Shown piece after piece: positions 26,857-33,975 of a stretch of 33,975 bases of DNA. A program made the position numbers and the translations under genes. This DNA is from Phocaeicola sartorii JCM 17136 = DSM 21941. Lineage in GTDB: Bacteria; Bacteroidota; Bacteroidia; Bacteroidales; Bacteroidaceae. The DNA lies in assembly GCF_000614185.1 (NCBI RefSeq), contig NZ_BAKM01000043.1, positions 1 through 33,975 on the forward strand. The letters run 5' to 3'. Under the pieces are notes generated by a model that was not told the DNA's origin, made no database searches, and saw only the letters and a list, made by a program, of their open reading frames with translations. The number at the start of each line of letters is the position of its first letter. Position 1 is the stretch's first letter.

Positions 26857-26967
26857 ATGACTAAGAAAACAGAAAAGAAACAGGAAGAGGCAAAGAGCAC
26901 GAAAAAGAGTGCCCAGGTCCAAGAATGTAAATCTTCTGCTTCATGCAAGAAAACGGAGAAGAAGTAA
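26857..26967 (+). CDS. Small lysine-rich protein
   Basis: A 36-aa ORF starting MTKKTEKKQEEAKSTKK and ending CKKTEKK. It contains two Cys and many Lys/Glu. A real small gene is supported by the good position (25 bp after the preceding stop, and before a terminator), but there is no known family. Confidence 0.45.
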   Translation: MTKKTEKKQEEAKSTKKSAQVQECKSSASCKKTEKK

Positions 26968-26993
26968 GCGGGTGAAACCTTGAAATTTGTATG

Positions 26994-27028
26994 GACTGTC
27001 CGGGAATCCGGTTTCCGGACAGTCTTTT
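26994..27028 (+). terminator. Rho-independent terminator
   Basis: GACTGTCCGG (26994-27003) and CCGGACAGTC (27015-27024) form a perfect 10-bp stem, followed by TTTT. It closes the small gene run after the lysine-rich ORF, but the lipoprotein gene that follows is only about 20 bp away, so it may also act as an attenuator. Confidence 0.8.
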
Positions 27029-27049
27029 AATCATTAAAATAGTATGGAT

Positions 27050-27340
27050 ATGAAAAAAATATTGTTGGCTGTTTTTGTATTGACGTTTGTAGTGTCTTTT
27101 ACGTCCTGTCGGGACAAGAGAGAACAGGACCGGGCAAAGTACCAGGTGGAAAAAGTGAAAAAAGACATCAATGATGCCGCAGACAAGATTTCCGATAAAG
27201 TGGAAGACGGTGCTGATGCTGTAAAGGATGCATGGAAAGATACGAAGAAAGATGTCAAACAAGGGGCTGAGAAGGCTCAAAAGGAAATAAAAAAAGGATA
27301 TAATGAAGTCAAAAAGGAAGCAAGTAAAAAACTTGACTGA
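27050..27340 (+). CDS. Small lipoprotein with amphipathic helical body
   Basis: A 96-aa protein. A lipoprotein signal peptide (MKKILLAVFVLTFVVSFTSC, lipobox FTSC) ends at Cys20. The rest is a long amphipathic helix: KVKKDINDAADKISDKVED, DAVKDAWKDTKKDVKQGAEK, KEIKKGYNEVKKEASKKLD. The repeats of roughly 11 residues recall apolipoprotein or LEA-like proteins and the YtxH-like gene upstream. I chose ATG 27050 over 27044. It is preceded directly by a terminator. It probably sits in a membrane and may protect against stress. Confidence 0.7.
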   Translation: MKKILLAVFVLTFVVSFTSCRDKREQDRAKYQVEKVKKDINDAADKISDKVEDGADAVKDAWKDTKKDVKQGAEKAQKEIKKGYNEVKKEASKKLD

Positions 27341-27475
27341 TTTTTGTGATTTATTATTTTGTTAGTAGTAAACCTTACATGTGAAAATGTATGACACAGT
27401 GGTTGGGAACAGGTATTGAAAGGTATTGATGGTTGTATAACTGTTTATATTGATTGTATGATGATATCCCGAGAC

Positions 27476-27518
27476 AAAGAAATGCACCGGTCATTGACAG
27501 TGGCCGGTGTATTTCTTT
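27476..27518 (+). terminator. Long hairpin terminator
   Basis: AAAGAAATGCACCGGTCA (27476-27493) pairs with TGGCCGGTGTATTTCTTT (27501-27518), an 18-bp stem with G-U pairs. T-rich sequence follows on the right and A-rich on the left. It probably ends transcription of the small lipoprotein gene. Confidence 0.75.
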
Positions 27519-27750
27519 TACTCATATTTTTCGATTCTTTCGTAGCCGAAAATACGGCTGCGTTTGTCAACTATGCAACATTTTATGCTGGCACGGCACA
27601 ATTCATGTGCCATCAAGCTCCCGTTATGCCGGAACTTACAATGACAACATCTGTTGACAGATCCTTTTCCAAAGGATGAAAATAGTCCCATAGGGAATTT
27701 TCGATGATTCAATAGGGTAATTCAGACTGTAAGTCCTATATTTGTTATTA

Positions 27751-27788
27751 CCCCCTCACTTCCTGTTGAAAAACAGGAAATGAGGGGG
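27751..27788. terminator. Hairpin 3' of OmpA-family gene
   Basis: CCCCCTCACTTCCTGT (27751-27766) and ACAGGAAATGAGGGGG (27773-27788) pair over 16 positions with one mismatch around a TGAAAA loop. It lies 55 bp beyond the stop of the - strand OmpA gene. No U tract follows, so it may stabilise the mRNA end and not terminate. Confidence 0.55.
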
Positions 27789-27842
27789 ATGAAAATAGAA
27801 AAGTTATTTTATTTGAATTTATTTCCCATTTGTGGTTGAAGG

Positions 27843-28985
27843 TCATTTACCTTCTTCGATGGTACAAATGCTGACGCGGTTCCAGTCCGGTTCCGAAAAC
27901 ATGTCACCGATTCCTTGTCCTTCGGCAGTGATGCGGGTGTCACTGATTTTGTATCTTTTTACCAGGATGGTCTTTACGGATTCGGCACGTGCCTTCGCCA
28001 GTTTTTCATTGAAGGCGAGGTTACCTTCGGGTGAGGCGTATCCTTTGATGATCACCTTGGCTTCAGGATGCTTTTTCATGTAGGTGGCCACACGTTCCAC
28101 ATTGGGGAGTTGGGAGGCGTCGACTACCGATTTCCCTTGTCTGAAGGTTATGACAGACTCGGGGATGCGGTTGGTTTTCACCACAGTTTCTATCTTGGCA
28201 GCCTGACTTCTGCAGTCGGCCAGTTCTTGTTGCAGATTGTCTGCCTGCTGCATGGCATTGTTCAGCTGCATGTCCTTGTCGTTCAATTGTGACCGCAGAT
28301 TGTTCACCGCGTCATTCAGTTCTCCTACTTCTGCTGCATCGTAGGGTTTCACCGTTGTGAAATGGTGTGTACCGTTGCTGCACATAAAATGGTAGGTTAA
28401 TCCGGCAGTCAGTTCAAAAGCGGCGTTATTGGCGTTGAAACGGCTTTTGTTCCGGTTGAAGTCTCCCTGCATGTCATATACGATGGCCGGTTTGATGCCG
28501 AATGTCCATGCTTTCTCTTCACCCAAGTTGAAATTCAGGTTCAGGCCCAGGCGTGTGGACCAGGAGTTTGTGTCGCCGGGTCCGTTCTGGTAGTAATGCA
28601 GCCATCCGATGCCTGTCAAGGCCTCGATTTCAAAGGTGCGCGGCTCTCCTGTATAGCTTCCGAAAAGGTTCATCAGGTTGACTTTGCCGAGCACGCTTAC
28701 TTCGGAGGCGTCAAATGCGGTCTTGCTGGCCGAGGTATTTACATAGCCCATGCCTTGAATACCCAGACCGAAGATGGGGGTGAGTTGTTTTCCTATCCCG
28801 AATCCGAAAGCCGGACGGGCATTTTTGAAGAACGCACTGTGGGTAAGAGGGGTCACGGCACCGGTTTTCAGTTCAATAGACCAGTTGTCACCCAAACGTG
28901 TGCCTTCAAGGGCGGTACGGTCATTTTGCGCATGCATGGTAAAGACGCCCATGCTTAATGCTAAAACAAAGATAGATCTTTTCAT
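27843..28985 (-). CDS. OmpA family major outer-membrane protein
   Basis: A 380-aa protein. A signal peptide (MKRSIFVLALSMGVFTMHA) is followed by an N-terminal beta-barrel (about 20-200) with NWSIELKTGAVTPLTH, FGFGIGKQLTPIFGLGIQG and LNLNFNLGEEKAWTFGIKP. A helical linker follows (ELNDAVNNLRSQLNDKDMQ, NNAMQQADNLQQELADC). The C-terminal OmpA peptidoglycan-binding domain has ITFRQGKSVVDASQLPNVER, VIIKGYASPEGNLAFNEKLA and KARAESVKTIL, including the conserved Arg-Ala pair. It is an abundant envelope protein linking outer membrane and peptidoglycan. Related to Bacteroides OmpA proteins. Confidence 0.87.
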   Translation of the reverse strand: MKRSIFVLALSMGVFTMHAQNDRTALEGTRLGDNWSIELKTGAVTPLTHSAFFKNARPAFGFGIGKQLTPIFGLGIQGMGYVNTSASKTAFDASEVSVLGKVNLMNLFGSYTGEPRTFEIEALTGIGWLHYYQNGPGDTNSWSTRLGLNLNFNLGEEKAWTFGIKPAIVYDMQGDFNRNKSRFNANNAAFELTAGLTYHFMCSNGTHHFTTVKPYDAAEVGELNDAVNNLRSQLNDKDMQLNNAMQQADNLQQELADCRSQAAKIETVVKTNRIPESVITFRQGKSVVDASQLPNVERVATYMKKHPEAKVIIKGYASPEGNLAFNEKLAKARAESVKTILVKRYKISDTRITAEGQGIGDMFSEPDWNRVSICTIEEGK

Positions 28986-29199
28986 AATTAAAAATAAATT
29001 AATGGTAATACAATAAAATGTCGCACGCGTTATATTATCTGTCGGATAGTGATGATCGTACGTAGATAATAAATCGCTTTGTCATTGTCTTTTATTAAAA
29101 AACAATTGGTGAAAAAGGATGGTTCGGAGAGTTGGAGGAATTTTAATATCTGTTTAGAAAACTCAAAAGCGTATAAACTCCCTGTTGGTTATAAAAAGA

Positions 29200-29239
29200 A
29201 AGGAGAGGCTGGTGATGAAAATACCACCGGCCTCTCCTT
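29200..29239 (-). terminator. Rho-independent terminator of engB
   Basis: AAGGAGAGGCTGGTG (29200-29214) and CACCGGCCTCTCCTT (29225-29239) form a 15-bp stem with one G-U pair. On the - strand it is followed by TCTTTTT. It lies 24 bp after the engB stop (29263). The gap between ompA and engB (28986-29262) otherwise shows no gene. Confidence 0.8.
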
Positions 29240-29262
29240 GTAAGGGAAAAAATAGACAGCCT

Positions 29263-29874
29263 TTATGAATCCTGTATCTTCAGTGACCGGTTGATACTGT
29301 CGATGTAGTCCAGAATTTCATTTCTTCCTGTTTTCTTTTCAGAGGAGGAGATGAAATAAGGAGGGAGCTCTTCCCACTGTTCTGCCAGTTTTCTTAGATA
29401 TTTGTTTACATTATCCTTGGCCTTGCCACTTGTCAGCTTGTCGGCTTTGGTGAAGATGATGGAGAAAGGTACTCCATTTTCTCCCAGCCATTCCATAAAC
29501 TCCAGATCGATCTTCTGAGGTTCCAGACGGCAGTCGATCAAGACGAACAGATTGGTCATTTGTTCGCGTTCCAGAATATAATCTTCGATAATCTGCTGGA
29601 TCTTTTCCACCTGTTTCTTGCCCCGAGAGGCATATCCGTATCCCGGCAAATCCACCAGATACCATTCTTTATTGACCTGAAAATGATTGATCAGCAAGGT
29701 CTTCCCCGGAGTGGAGGAAGTCATTGCCAGCTTTGGGCGTTTGGTCAACATATTTATCAGACTCGATTTACCTACATTTGAACGGCCGATAAATGCATAT
29801 TCGGGCAGGTTGTCCTGCGGGCATTTTTCTACTTTTGTGTTACTTACTACAAATTCTGCACTGAGTATTTCCAT
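29263..29874 (-). CDS. engB: Ribosome biogenesis GTP-binding protein EngB/YihA/YsxC
   Basis: A 203-aa GTPase required for maturation of the large ribosomal subunit. G1 GRSNVGKSS at residues 30-38; the switch segment SSTPGKTLLINHF; G3 DLPGYGYA at 75-82; G4 TKADKL at 142-147; and G5-like ISSSEKKTGR near 175. All core motifs are present and length is normal. Its start lies within the last codons of the symporter gene (35-bp overlap), so it may be co-transcribed with it. A terminator follows. Chromosomal housekeeping gene. Confidence 0.95.
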   Translation of the reverse strand: MEILSAEFVVSNTKVEKCPQDNLPEYAFIGRSNVGKSSLINMLTKRPKLAMTSSTPGKTLLINHFQVNKEWYLVDLPGYGYASRGKKQVEKIQQIIEDYILEREQMTNLFVLIDCRLEPQKIDLEFMEWLGENGVPFSIIFTKADKLTSGKAKDNVNKYLRKLAEQWEELPPYFISSSEKKTGRNEILDYIDSINRSLKIQDS

Positions 29875-31321
29875 AATTCTTTGTCTTTATACTTAAACAA
29901 GTCAGCCCCATAAAAGTCAGGAAGCCGTTAAACATCAACATTTCATAGCCAAACTGATAGCCGGTGGAGGTGGACACCAGCCGGTCTGTGGCATAACATA
30001 ATAGCGGCGAGGCGATGGCGATGTAAGGAACAAAACGGTCGCGCGGCCGCATTTGGGTAAATAGCCCGAATACAAACAGCCCCAGTAACGGGCCGTAAGT
30101 GTACGAGGCGATGGTATAGATGGCGTCAATGACACTCTTGTTGTTTACTGCCTTGAACAGCAGGATGATTCCGATGAAGAGGACTGATATGCAGAAGTGC
30201 ACGATCTTCCTTCGTCTTTCCGCTTCTTTGCCGGACAAATGGCTTATGCCTGCTATGTCTATACAGAAGCTGGTGGTGAGGGCGGTCAATGCCGAATCGG
30301 CACTGGAAAAGGCGGCTGCAATAATGCCGATGGTAAAGAATATCAGTACGGCGAACCCCAGACGGCCTTCCGCCGCAAACAAGGGCAGTATCTCATCCCC
30401 GGCTGCCGGCAGGAGAATGTTCAGTTGCGAGGCGAACAATAACAACAGGATTCCGAGTGACAGGAACAGGAAATTGACCGGAACGAATGAGATGCCGTAG
30501 CAATACATGTTCTTTTGGGCTTCACGCAGGTTCTTGCACGACAGGTTCTTCTGCATCATATCCTGATCCAGCCCTGTCATGACAATCGTGATGAAGATGC
30601 CGCTGAAGAACTGCTTGAAGAAGTTTTGTTTGCTGTGCCAGTCGTCAAACACAAAGATGCGGCTGTGCTCATTTTCCCGGATGGTATGTACCAGTCCCGG
30701 AAAGTCCAGATCCAGCTGGCCGGAAACCTCATAAAGTATTAATCCCAGCGCCAGCAGCAGACAGAGTGTCTGCAAGCTGTCCGTCCATACGATGGTGCGT
30801 ATGCCGCTACGGCGGGTGTACAGCCAGATCAGTATGACAATTCCTGCCACCGTGGCGGCGAAAGGGATATGGAAGGCGTCGAATACATAATGCTGGAGGA
30901 TGAGGCATACCAGATAGAGGCGTGCTGCGGCTCCGATGAGCTTGGACAGAAGGAAGAAAGAGGCCCCTGTCTTATAGGCGTGCTTTCCGATCCGGTCTCC
31001 CAGATAAGTGTAGATGGAGGTCAGGTTCAGCTTGTAATAAAGCGGCAGCAGAACGTGGGCGATGACGAGATAGCCTATGAAGAAGCCGAAACAGGTCTGC
31101 ATATAGGTCATGTCGATGCCGCGTACCATACCCGGGACAGAAACGAAGGTGACTCCCGAAAGGGAGGCTCCGATCATTCCGAAAGAAACGATATACCAGG
31201 GAGAACGGCGGTTGCCGCGGAAGAACGCGTCATTGTCGGAATGACGGCCGGTAAGGCGGGCTATGAGCAGCAGCATTCCGAAATAGAGCAGTATGGTCAG
31301 CAGAATATAAATTCCGTTCAT
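29840..31321 (-). CDS. Sodium:solute symporter (SSS family)
   Basis: A 493-aa protein with about 13 membrane helices. MNGIYILLTILLYFGMLLL, then FRGNRRSPWYIVSFGMIGAS and SGVTFVSVPGMV match the SSS core (Na+ site). YTYLGDRIGKHAYKTGASFF, LDQDMMQKNLSCKNLREAQK and AAAFSSADSALTALTTSF are further family marks. The substrate is unknown. ATG 31321 was taken because the longer upstream frame lies in the antisense of recR and has no family similarity. It is divergently transcribed from recR; its stop overlaps engB. Confidence 0.85.
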   Translation of the reverse strand: MNGIYILLTILLYFGMLLLIARLTGRHSDNDAFFRGNRRSPWYIVSFGMIGASLSGVTFVSVPGMVRGIDMTYMQTCFGFFIGYLVIAHVLLPLYYKLNLTSIYTYLGDRIGKHAYKTGASFFLLSKLIGAAARLYLVCLILQHYVFDAFHIPFAATVAGIVILIWLYTRRSGIRTIVWTDSLQTLCLLLALGLILYEVSGQLDLDFPGLVHTIRENEHSRIFVFDDWHSKQNFFKQFFSGIFITIVMTGLDQDMMQKNLSCKNLREAQKNMYCYGISFVPVNFLFLSLGILLLLFASQLNILLPAAGDEILPLFAAEGRLGFAVLIFFTIGIIAAAFSSADSALTALTTSFCIDIAGISHLSGKEAERRRKIVHFCISVLFIGIILLFKAVNNKSVIDAIYTIASYTYGPLLGLFVFGLFTQMRPRDRFVPYIAIASPLLCYATDRLVSTSTGYQFGYEMLMFNGFLTFMGLTCLSIKTKNYGNTQCRICSK

Positions 31322-31331
31322 TTCAATTTTT

Positions 31332-31380
31332 TGAGTGCAAATGTACTCAAAATCGTTGAAATTGCGTAAGTTTGCACTCA
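31332..31380. promoter_or_regulatory. Divergent promoter region, symporter / recR
   Basis: The gap contains two facing -7-like boxes: TAAGTTTG at 31367-31374 (+, toward recR) and TACATTTG, complement of 31338-31345 (-, toward the symporter). They sit in a 10-bp perfect inverted repeat, TGAGTGCAAA (31332-31341) and TTTGCACTCA (31371-31380). -33 elements are not obvious for either. Confidence 0.5.
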
Positions 31381-31400
31381 TTATAATATAAAAATAACTG

Positions 31401-32018
31401 ATGAACCAACAATATCCGTCCATGCTGCTGGAAAAAGCGGTTGGAGAGTTTGCCAAGTTGCCGGGGGTGGGACGCAAGACCGCCATGCGGCTGGTATTGC
31501 ATCTGCTCAGACAGGATACGGCTGTGGTAGAGGCGTTTGGTAATGCGATGATTACCTTGAAACATGAAGTGAAATACTGTAAAGTGTGCCATAATATATC
31601 GGACACGGAGACTTGCCGTATCTGTTCCAATCCGGCGCGGGATGCTTCCACGATCTGTGTGGTGGAGAGTATCCGTGATGTGATGGCAGTGGAAGCCACG
31701 CAGCAGTACAGAGGGCTGTACCATGTACTGGGGGGCGTCATTTCGCCTATGGATGGCATAGGGCCTTCCGATCTGCAGATAGAAAGTCTGGTGGAACGGG
31801 TGAAAGGCAGTGGGGTGAAGGAGGTGATCCTTGCCTTGAGTTCGACGATGGAGGGGGATACGACGAATTTCTATATCTCGCGCAAGCTGGAAGGCATGGA
31901 CGTGAAGCTGAGTGTGATAGCGCGTGGCATCTCTATCGGGGATGAGCTGGAATATACGGATGAAGTGACTTTGGGACGTTCCATCATAAATCGTACTTTG
32001 TTTACGGGAACGGCATAA
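31401..32018 (+). CDS. recR: Recombination protein RecR
   Basis: A 205-aa protein acting with RecF/RecO in gap repair. Helix-hairpin-helix FAKLPGVGRKTAMRLVLHLL is at residues 17-36. The C4 zinc finger C60, C63, C72, C75 lies in YCKVCHNISDTETCRICSN. The Toprim part starts ICVVESIRDVMAVEATQQY and continues LGGVISPMDGIGP and STMEGDTTNFYI, with TLGRSIINRTLF at the end. Length is normal. Start ATG 31401 follows the divergent promoter region. Confidence 0.95.
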   Translation: MNQQYPSMLLEKAVGEFAKLPGVGRKTAMRLVLHLLRQDTAVVEAFGNAMITLKHEVKYCKVCHNISDTETCRICSNPARDASTICVVESIRDVMAVEATQQYRGLYHVLGGVISPMDGIGPSDLQIESLVERVKGSGVKEVILALSSTMEGDTTNFYISRKLEGMDVKLSVIARGISIGDELEYTDEVTLGRSIINRTLFTGTA

Positions 32019-32038
32019 ATGGAGAAAAACAGAAAAAG

Positions 32039-32509
32039 ATGGAAAAGAAGATAAAACAATTGTTGCGATACTTGCAGATAGAATATGTATCGGTGTGGGT
32101 ATTGCCTTTGCTTCTGGCGGCTCTTTATGAAACGGGAGTGATGACCGAGGGGGCTTATGCGGGCGATGTCCGTATGGATTATGTCTTGCAGACGGTAGGG
32201 ATTTTATTGACGGTGGGGCTGATTCCTTTATCGCTCCGGCTGTTCAGTCTTTCGCTGGTAAAGAATGTGAAGCAGCGTTCATTGCCGGAAGCTTTGAAAA
32301 GTTATCGCCGCTGGAGTGAGATAAGGACGGGGATGCTGCTGGTTCCTGTATTGGTGAACTTGTCATTTTATTATCTGACTCTGAACAATACGGGCGTATT
32401 GTGTGCCATGATGGCGTTGATCGCTTCCCTGTTCTGTGTCCCTACCCGCAAGCGGATGCTGGATGAGTTGGATTTGGTGAAAGAGGAGGATGAGGAGCCT
32501 GCTTTATGA
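32039..32509 (+). CDS. Small integral membrane protein, function unknown
   Basis: A 156-aa protein with about four hydrophobic helices (YVSVWVLPLLLAALYETGVM, YVLQTVGILLTVGLIPLSL, GMLLVPVLVNLSFYYLTL, LCAMMALIASLFCV). Charged segments between them are RLFSLSLVKNVKQRSLPEAL and KSYRRWSEIRTG. The acidic tail DLVKEEDEEPAL is cytoplasmic. Not assignable to a named family by eye, but a widespread Bacteroidales neighbour of recR. It starts 21 bp after recR and overlaps the GNAT gene by 4 bp (ATGA), so they form an operon. Confidence 0.65.
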   Translation: MEKKIKQLLRYLQIEYVSVWVLPLLLAALYETGVMTEGAYAGDVRMDYVLQTVGILLTVGLIPLSLRLFSLSLVKNVKQRSLPEALKSYRRWSEIRTGMLLVPVLVNLSFYYLTLNNTGVLCAMMALIASLFCVPTRKRMLDELDLVKEEDEEPAL

Positions 32510-33041
32510 TGAGTGACCGGCATTTTCAAGGGAACGGGATAAGGCTCCGTGCGCTGGAGCCGGAAGACCTGGAAGTCATGTTCCGTTTTGAGAACGCTAC
32601 GGATGTGTGGGAGATAAGCAATACCACAGGTCCATATTCGCGTTTTCAGTTGAAGCAATATATAGAGCAGGCCCAGAATGATTTGTTTGCCGACCGCCAG
32701 CTGCGCCTGATGATAGAAAACGGGAACCGGCAGGTGGTGGGGATTGTGGATGTATGTTCATTTGATCCTTTGCACAACCGGGCCGAGGTGGGAATTGTGG
32801 TGGACAAATCCTGTCGCAGGCAGGGGATAGGGCGTAATGCCTTGACTTTGCTGGAGGAGCATTGTTTCCGCTATCTGGGAATTCATCAGCTGTTTGCCTA
32901 TATCGCCGTGGAGAATCTTCTTGCCGCAGGCTCTTTGCGGCGTGCGGGTACAAAGAGAGTGCGGTGTTGAAAGACTGGGCGCATACGTTTGGCGGTGGCT
33001 ATGCGGATGTGCTGGTGGTCCAGAAACTGAATCTCAGTTGA
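32506..33041 (+). pseudogene. GNAT family acetyltransferase, frameshift near C terminus
   Basis: An RimJ/RimL-like protein. The N terminus NGIRLRALEPEDLEVMFRFE is followed by RLMIENGNRQVVGIVDVCSF, DPLHNRAEVGIVVDKSCRRQ and GIGRNALTLLEEHCF (acetyl-CoA loop R/Q-x-x-G-x-G/A), then LGIHQLFAYIAVENLLAAG. The frame as written ends at 32970. One G restored at 32929-32930 gives LFAACGYKESAVLKDWAHTF and a stop at 33041, about 178 aa, normal. The restored end overlaps the - strand yqgE gene by 8 bp at its 3' side. It probably modifies an N-terminus or small molecule. Confidence 0.75.
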
Positions 33042-33624
33042 GGGAGGGGTATTGGGGATAGCGGGCCCAGATGGCGTATTTGCCTCCCATTTCGTTCAGA
33101 CTGTTGTGCCATAAGTCGCGGAAATGCTGGTTGAGCAATGTTTCTTTTCCGGCTTTTCCAATGAGCCATGAGTTTTCTTTTATTTCCTTGTCAAGTTGTC
33201 CATGATCCCATCCTGCATAACCGGCAAAGAAACGGATCACTCCCTCAACGGGCTTCCCGTCCAGTATATATTGTTGCACGGCATTGAAGTCGCCATTTAG
33301 ATAAAGTCCGTTCCCCAGAGGCAGTGCGCCTTCCAGATCTTTTAACGTGTGCAGGAAAAAGAGGGTCTCCCGGCTCACCGGCCCGCCTTTGTATACCGGG
33401 ATCCGCTGTGCGAATTCCAATTCGGGGATGAGGTCGTTGAGCAGAATGTGATAACGGAAATCTTTATTCATGATGATACCCATACTTCCTTCGTCATTGT
33501 GTTCGATAAGAAGCACGACTGCTCTTGTAAAGTGGTAGTCGTTCATGAAAGGGGAGGATATAAGGATGCTTCCCTGTTGTGGAAGTACTTTATTTGATTC
33601 TACTTGAAAAACATGCATATCCAT
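33034..33624 (-). CDS. yqgE: YqgE/AlgH family protein
   Basis: A 196-aa protein of DUF179 (YqgE/AlgH). QQGSILISSPFMNDYHFTRA, VVLLIEHNDEGSMGIIMNKD, VYKGGPVSRETLFFLHTL, RFFAGYAGWDHGQLDKEI and ENSWLIGKA are the family marks. Size is typical. The molecular function is not known; in Pseudomonas the relative AlgH affects regulation. A second Met two codons later could be the start. It ends opposite the GNAT gene. Confidence 0.9.
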   Translation of the reverse strand: MDMHVFQVESNKVLPQQGSILISSPFMNDYHFTRAVVLLIEHNDEGSMGIIMNKDFRYHILLNDLIPELEFAQRIPVYKGGPVSRETLFFLHTLKDLEGALPLGNGLYLNGDFNAVQQYILDGKPVEGVIRFFAGYAGWDHGQLDKEIKENSWLIGKAGKETLLNQHFRDLWHNSLNEMGGKYAIWARYPQYPSLN

Positions 33625-33782
33625 AGTTTCGTTTCCTTTTATTATACCCTACTAATATAGAGATTATATTTTAAAAAAGCATGAAGTGGTCTCTTTTTTT
33701 TGTATTTTTATTTTTCTTGTATCTTAAATGGCTTATAATCAGAGTTGATGTAAAAAAGTTCAAGAAAATATTCGCAAAAAGC

Positions 33783-33812
33783 TTGCGGATATCGAATTTT
33801 TGCGTACCTTTG
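33783..33812 (+). promoter_or_regulatory. Promoter of the tRNA-Asp tandem
   Basis: TTG at 33783-33785, 19 nt, then TACCTTTG at 33805-33812 fit the Bacteroides -33/-7 pattern. The tRNA starts 45 nt downstream. The preceding 33625-33782 is AT-rich leader sequence without a supported gene. Confidence 0.7.
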
Positions 33813-33857
33813 CAACCGCAATCGAGAGAGATGCAGTATAAAGAAAAATAATATATT

Positions 33858-33934
33858 GGTGCGTTAGTTCAGTTGGTTAGAATACATGCCTGTCACGCAT
33901 GGGGTCACGGGTTCGAGTCCCGTACGCACCGCCA
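33858..33934 (+). tRNA. tRNA-Asp (GUC)
   Basis: The acceptor stem GGTGCGT (33858-33864) pairs with ACGCACC (33924-33930), followed by G and encoded CCA (33931-33934). The anticodon loop CTGTCAC carries GTC, reading Asp codons. The T arm has GGGTTCGAGTCCC. All cloverleaf parts are present. Confidence 0.95.
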
Positions 33935-33960
33935 AAATTTTTTCAGTTCGTTAATATATT

Positions 33961-33975
33961 GGTGCGTTAGTTCAG
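33961..33975 (+). tRNA. Second tRNA-Asp, truncated by window end
   Basis: GGTGCGTTAGTTCAG repeats the first 15 bases of the tRNA at 33858 exactly, and the six bases before it (ATATAT) match too, so a tandem copy starts here. The remainder lies outside the window. Confidence 0.8.

Larger units (their letters stand above)
27341..27842. other. Intergenic region, two hairpins, no supported gene
   Basis: Overlapping ORFs on both strands (for example + 27416-27679, - 27518-27712) lack family features, and I do not call them. The region holds two strong hairpins listed separately and small palindromes (ATCCTTT/AAAGGAT at 27661-27677). Confidence 0.5.

Noticed and set aside
27416..27712. Overlapping small ORFs on both strands
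   Set aside because: They cover a strong terminator hairpin and show no coding features.
29840..31759. Symporter start upstream of 31321
   Set aside because: The extension is antisense to recR and lacks family similarity; ATG 31321 gives the normal SSS N terminus.
33681..33851. 57-codon + strand ORF with hydrophobic start
   Set aside because: It runs through the -33/-7 boxes of the tRNA promoter and ends in the leader, so it is most likely chance in AT-rich DNA.

Overview
The window looks like a chromosomal segment of a Bacteroidales gut bacterium (Bacteroides/Phocaeicola type). The grounds are a NusG-like UpxY-type antiterminator next to a capsule cluster, the Bacteroides promoter form (TTG, 19 nt, TAnnTTTG), and the co-occurrence of a VirE-N/BT4734-like protein, a DUF3987 protein, DUF4248, an HU-HIG protein, a smalltalk peptide and an amidase. 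No species call is possible from sequence alone.

Layout. (1) 1-1730: a terminator, a UpxY-like antiterminator, then relics of an Rpn/PD-(D/E)XK-type transposase and of an IS66 element whose right end lies about 25-30 bp before wzx. (2) 1750-12295: a very AT-rich capsular or surface polysaccharide core on the + strand: Wzx flippase, GH88/GH105-like protein, polysaccharide pyruvyl transferase, glycosyltransferases, Wzy-like polymerase, two more GT2 enzymes, and a HAD/UbiA-like pair. (3) 12383-15026: higher-GC end of the cluster: rhamnosyltransferase-like GT2, NAD-dependent epimerase, YjbH-like outer-membrane protein. (4) 15105-22258: a cassette on the - strand (VirE-N protein, DUF3987 protein, DUF4248, HU-like protein, smalltalk, amidase) bracketed by two MNT-HEPN pairs on the + strand, with relics of a small gene and of an AAA-ATPase/nuclease. 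(5) 22351-24664: SF2 helicase with WG-like repeats. (6) 24826-29000: outer-membrane beta-barrel, a run of small envelope/stress genes (GlsB/YeaQ-like, YtxH-like, small lysine-rich protein, lipoprotein), and an OmpA-family protein. (7) 29263-33934: housekeeping genes: engB, a sodium/solute symporter, recR, a small membrane protein, a GNAT acetyltransferase, yqgE, and tRNA-Asp with a second copy cut by the window end.

How it works together. Region 2-3 would build repeat units on a lipid carrier, flip them (Wzx), polymerise them (Wzy) and export them. UpxY-type proteins normally let transcription run through such operons, but here mobile-element debris separates the antiterminator from wzx. Region 4 combines replication-like, nucleoid-like and lysis-like parts and has no function I can name; it is the best candidate for an undescribed system.

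A major caveat: at least eleven genes' worth of evidence points to single-base indels, most of them in homopolymers (wzx, pyruvyl transferase twice, wzy, a GT2, smalltalk, helicase twice, YtxH, a small hypothetical gene, GNAT). The pattern looks more like sequence error than decay, so the 'pseudogene' labels at these loci are provisional.
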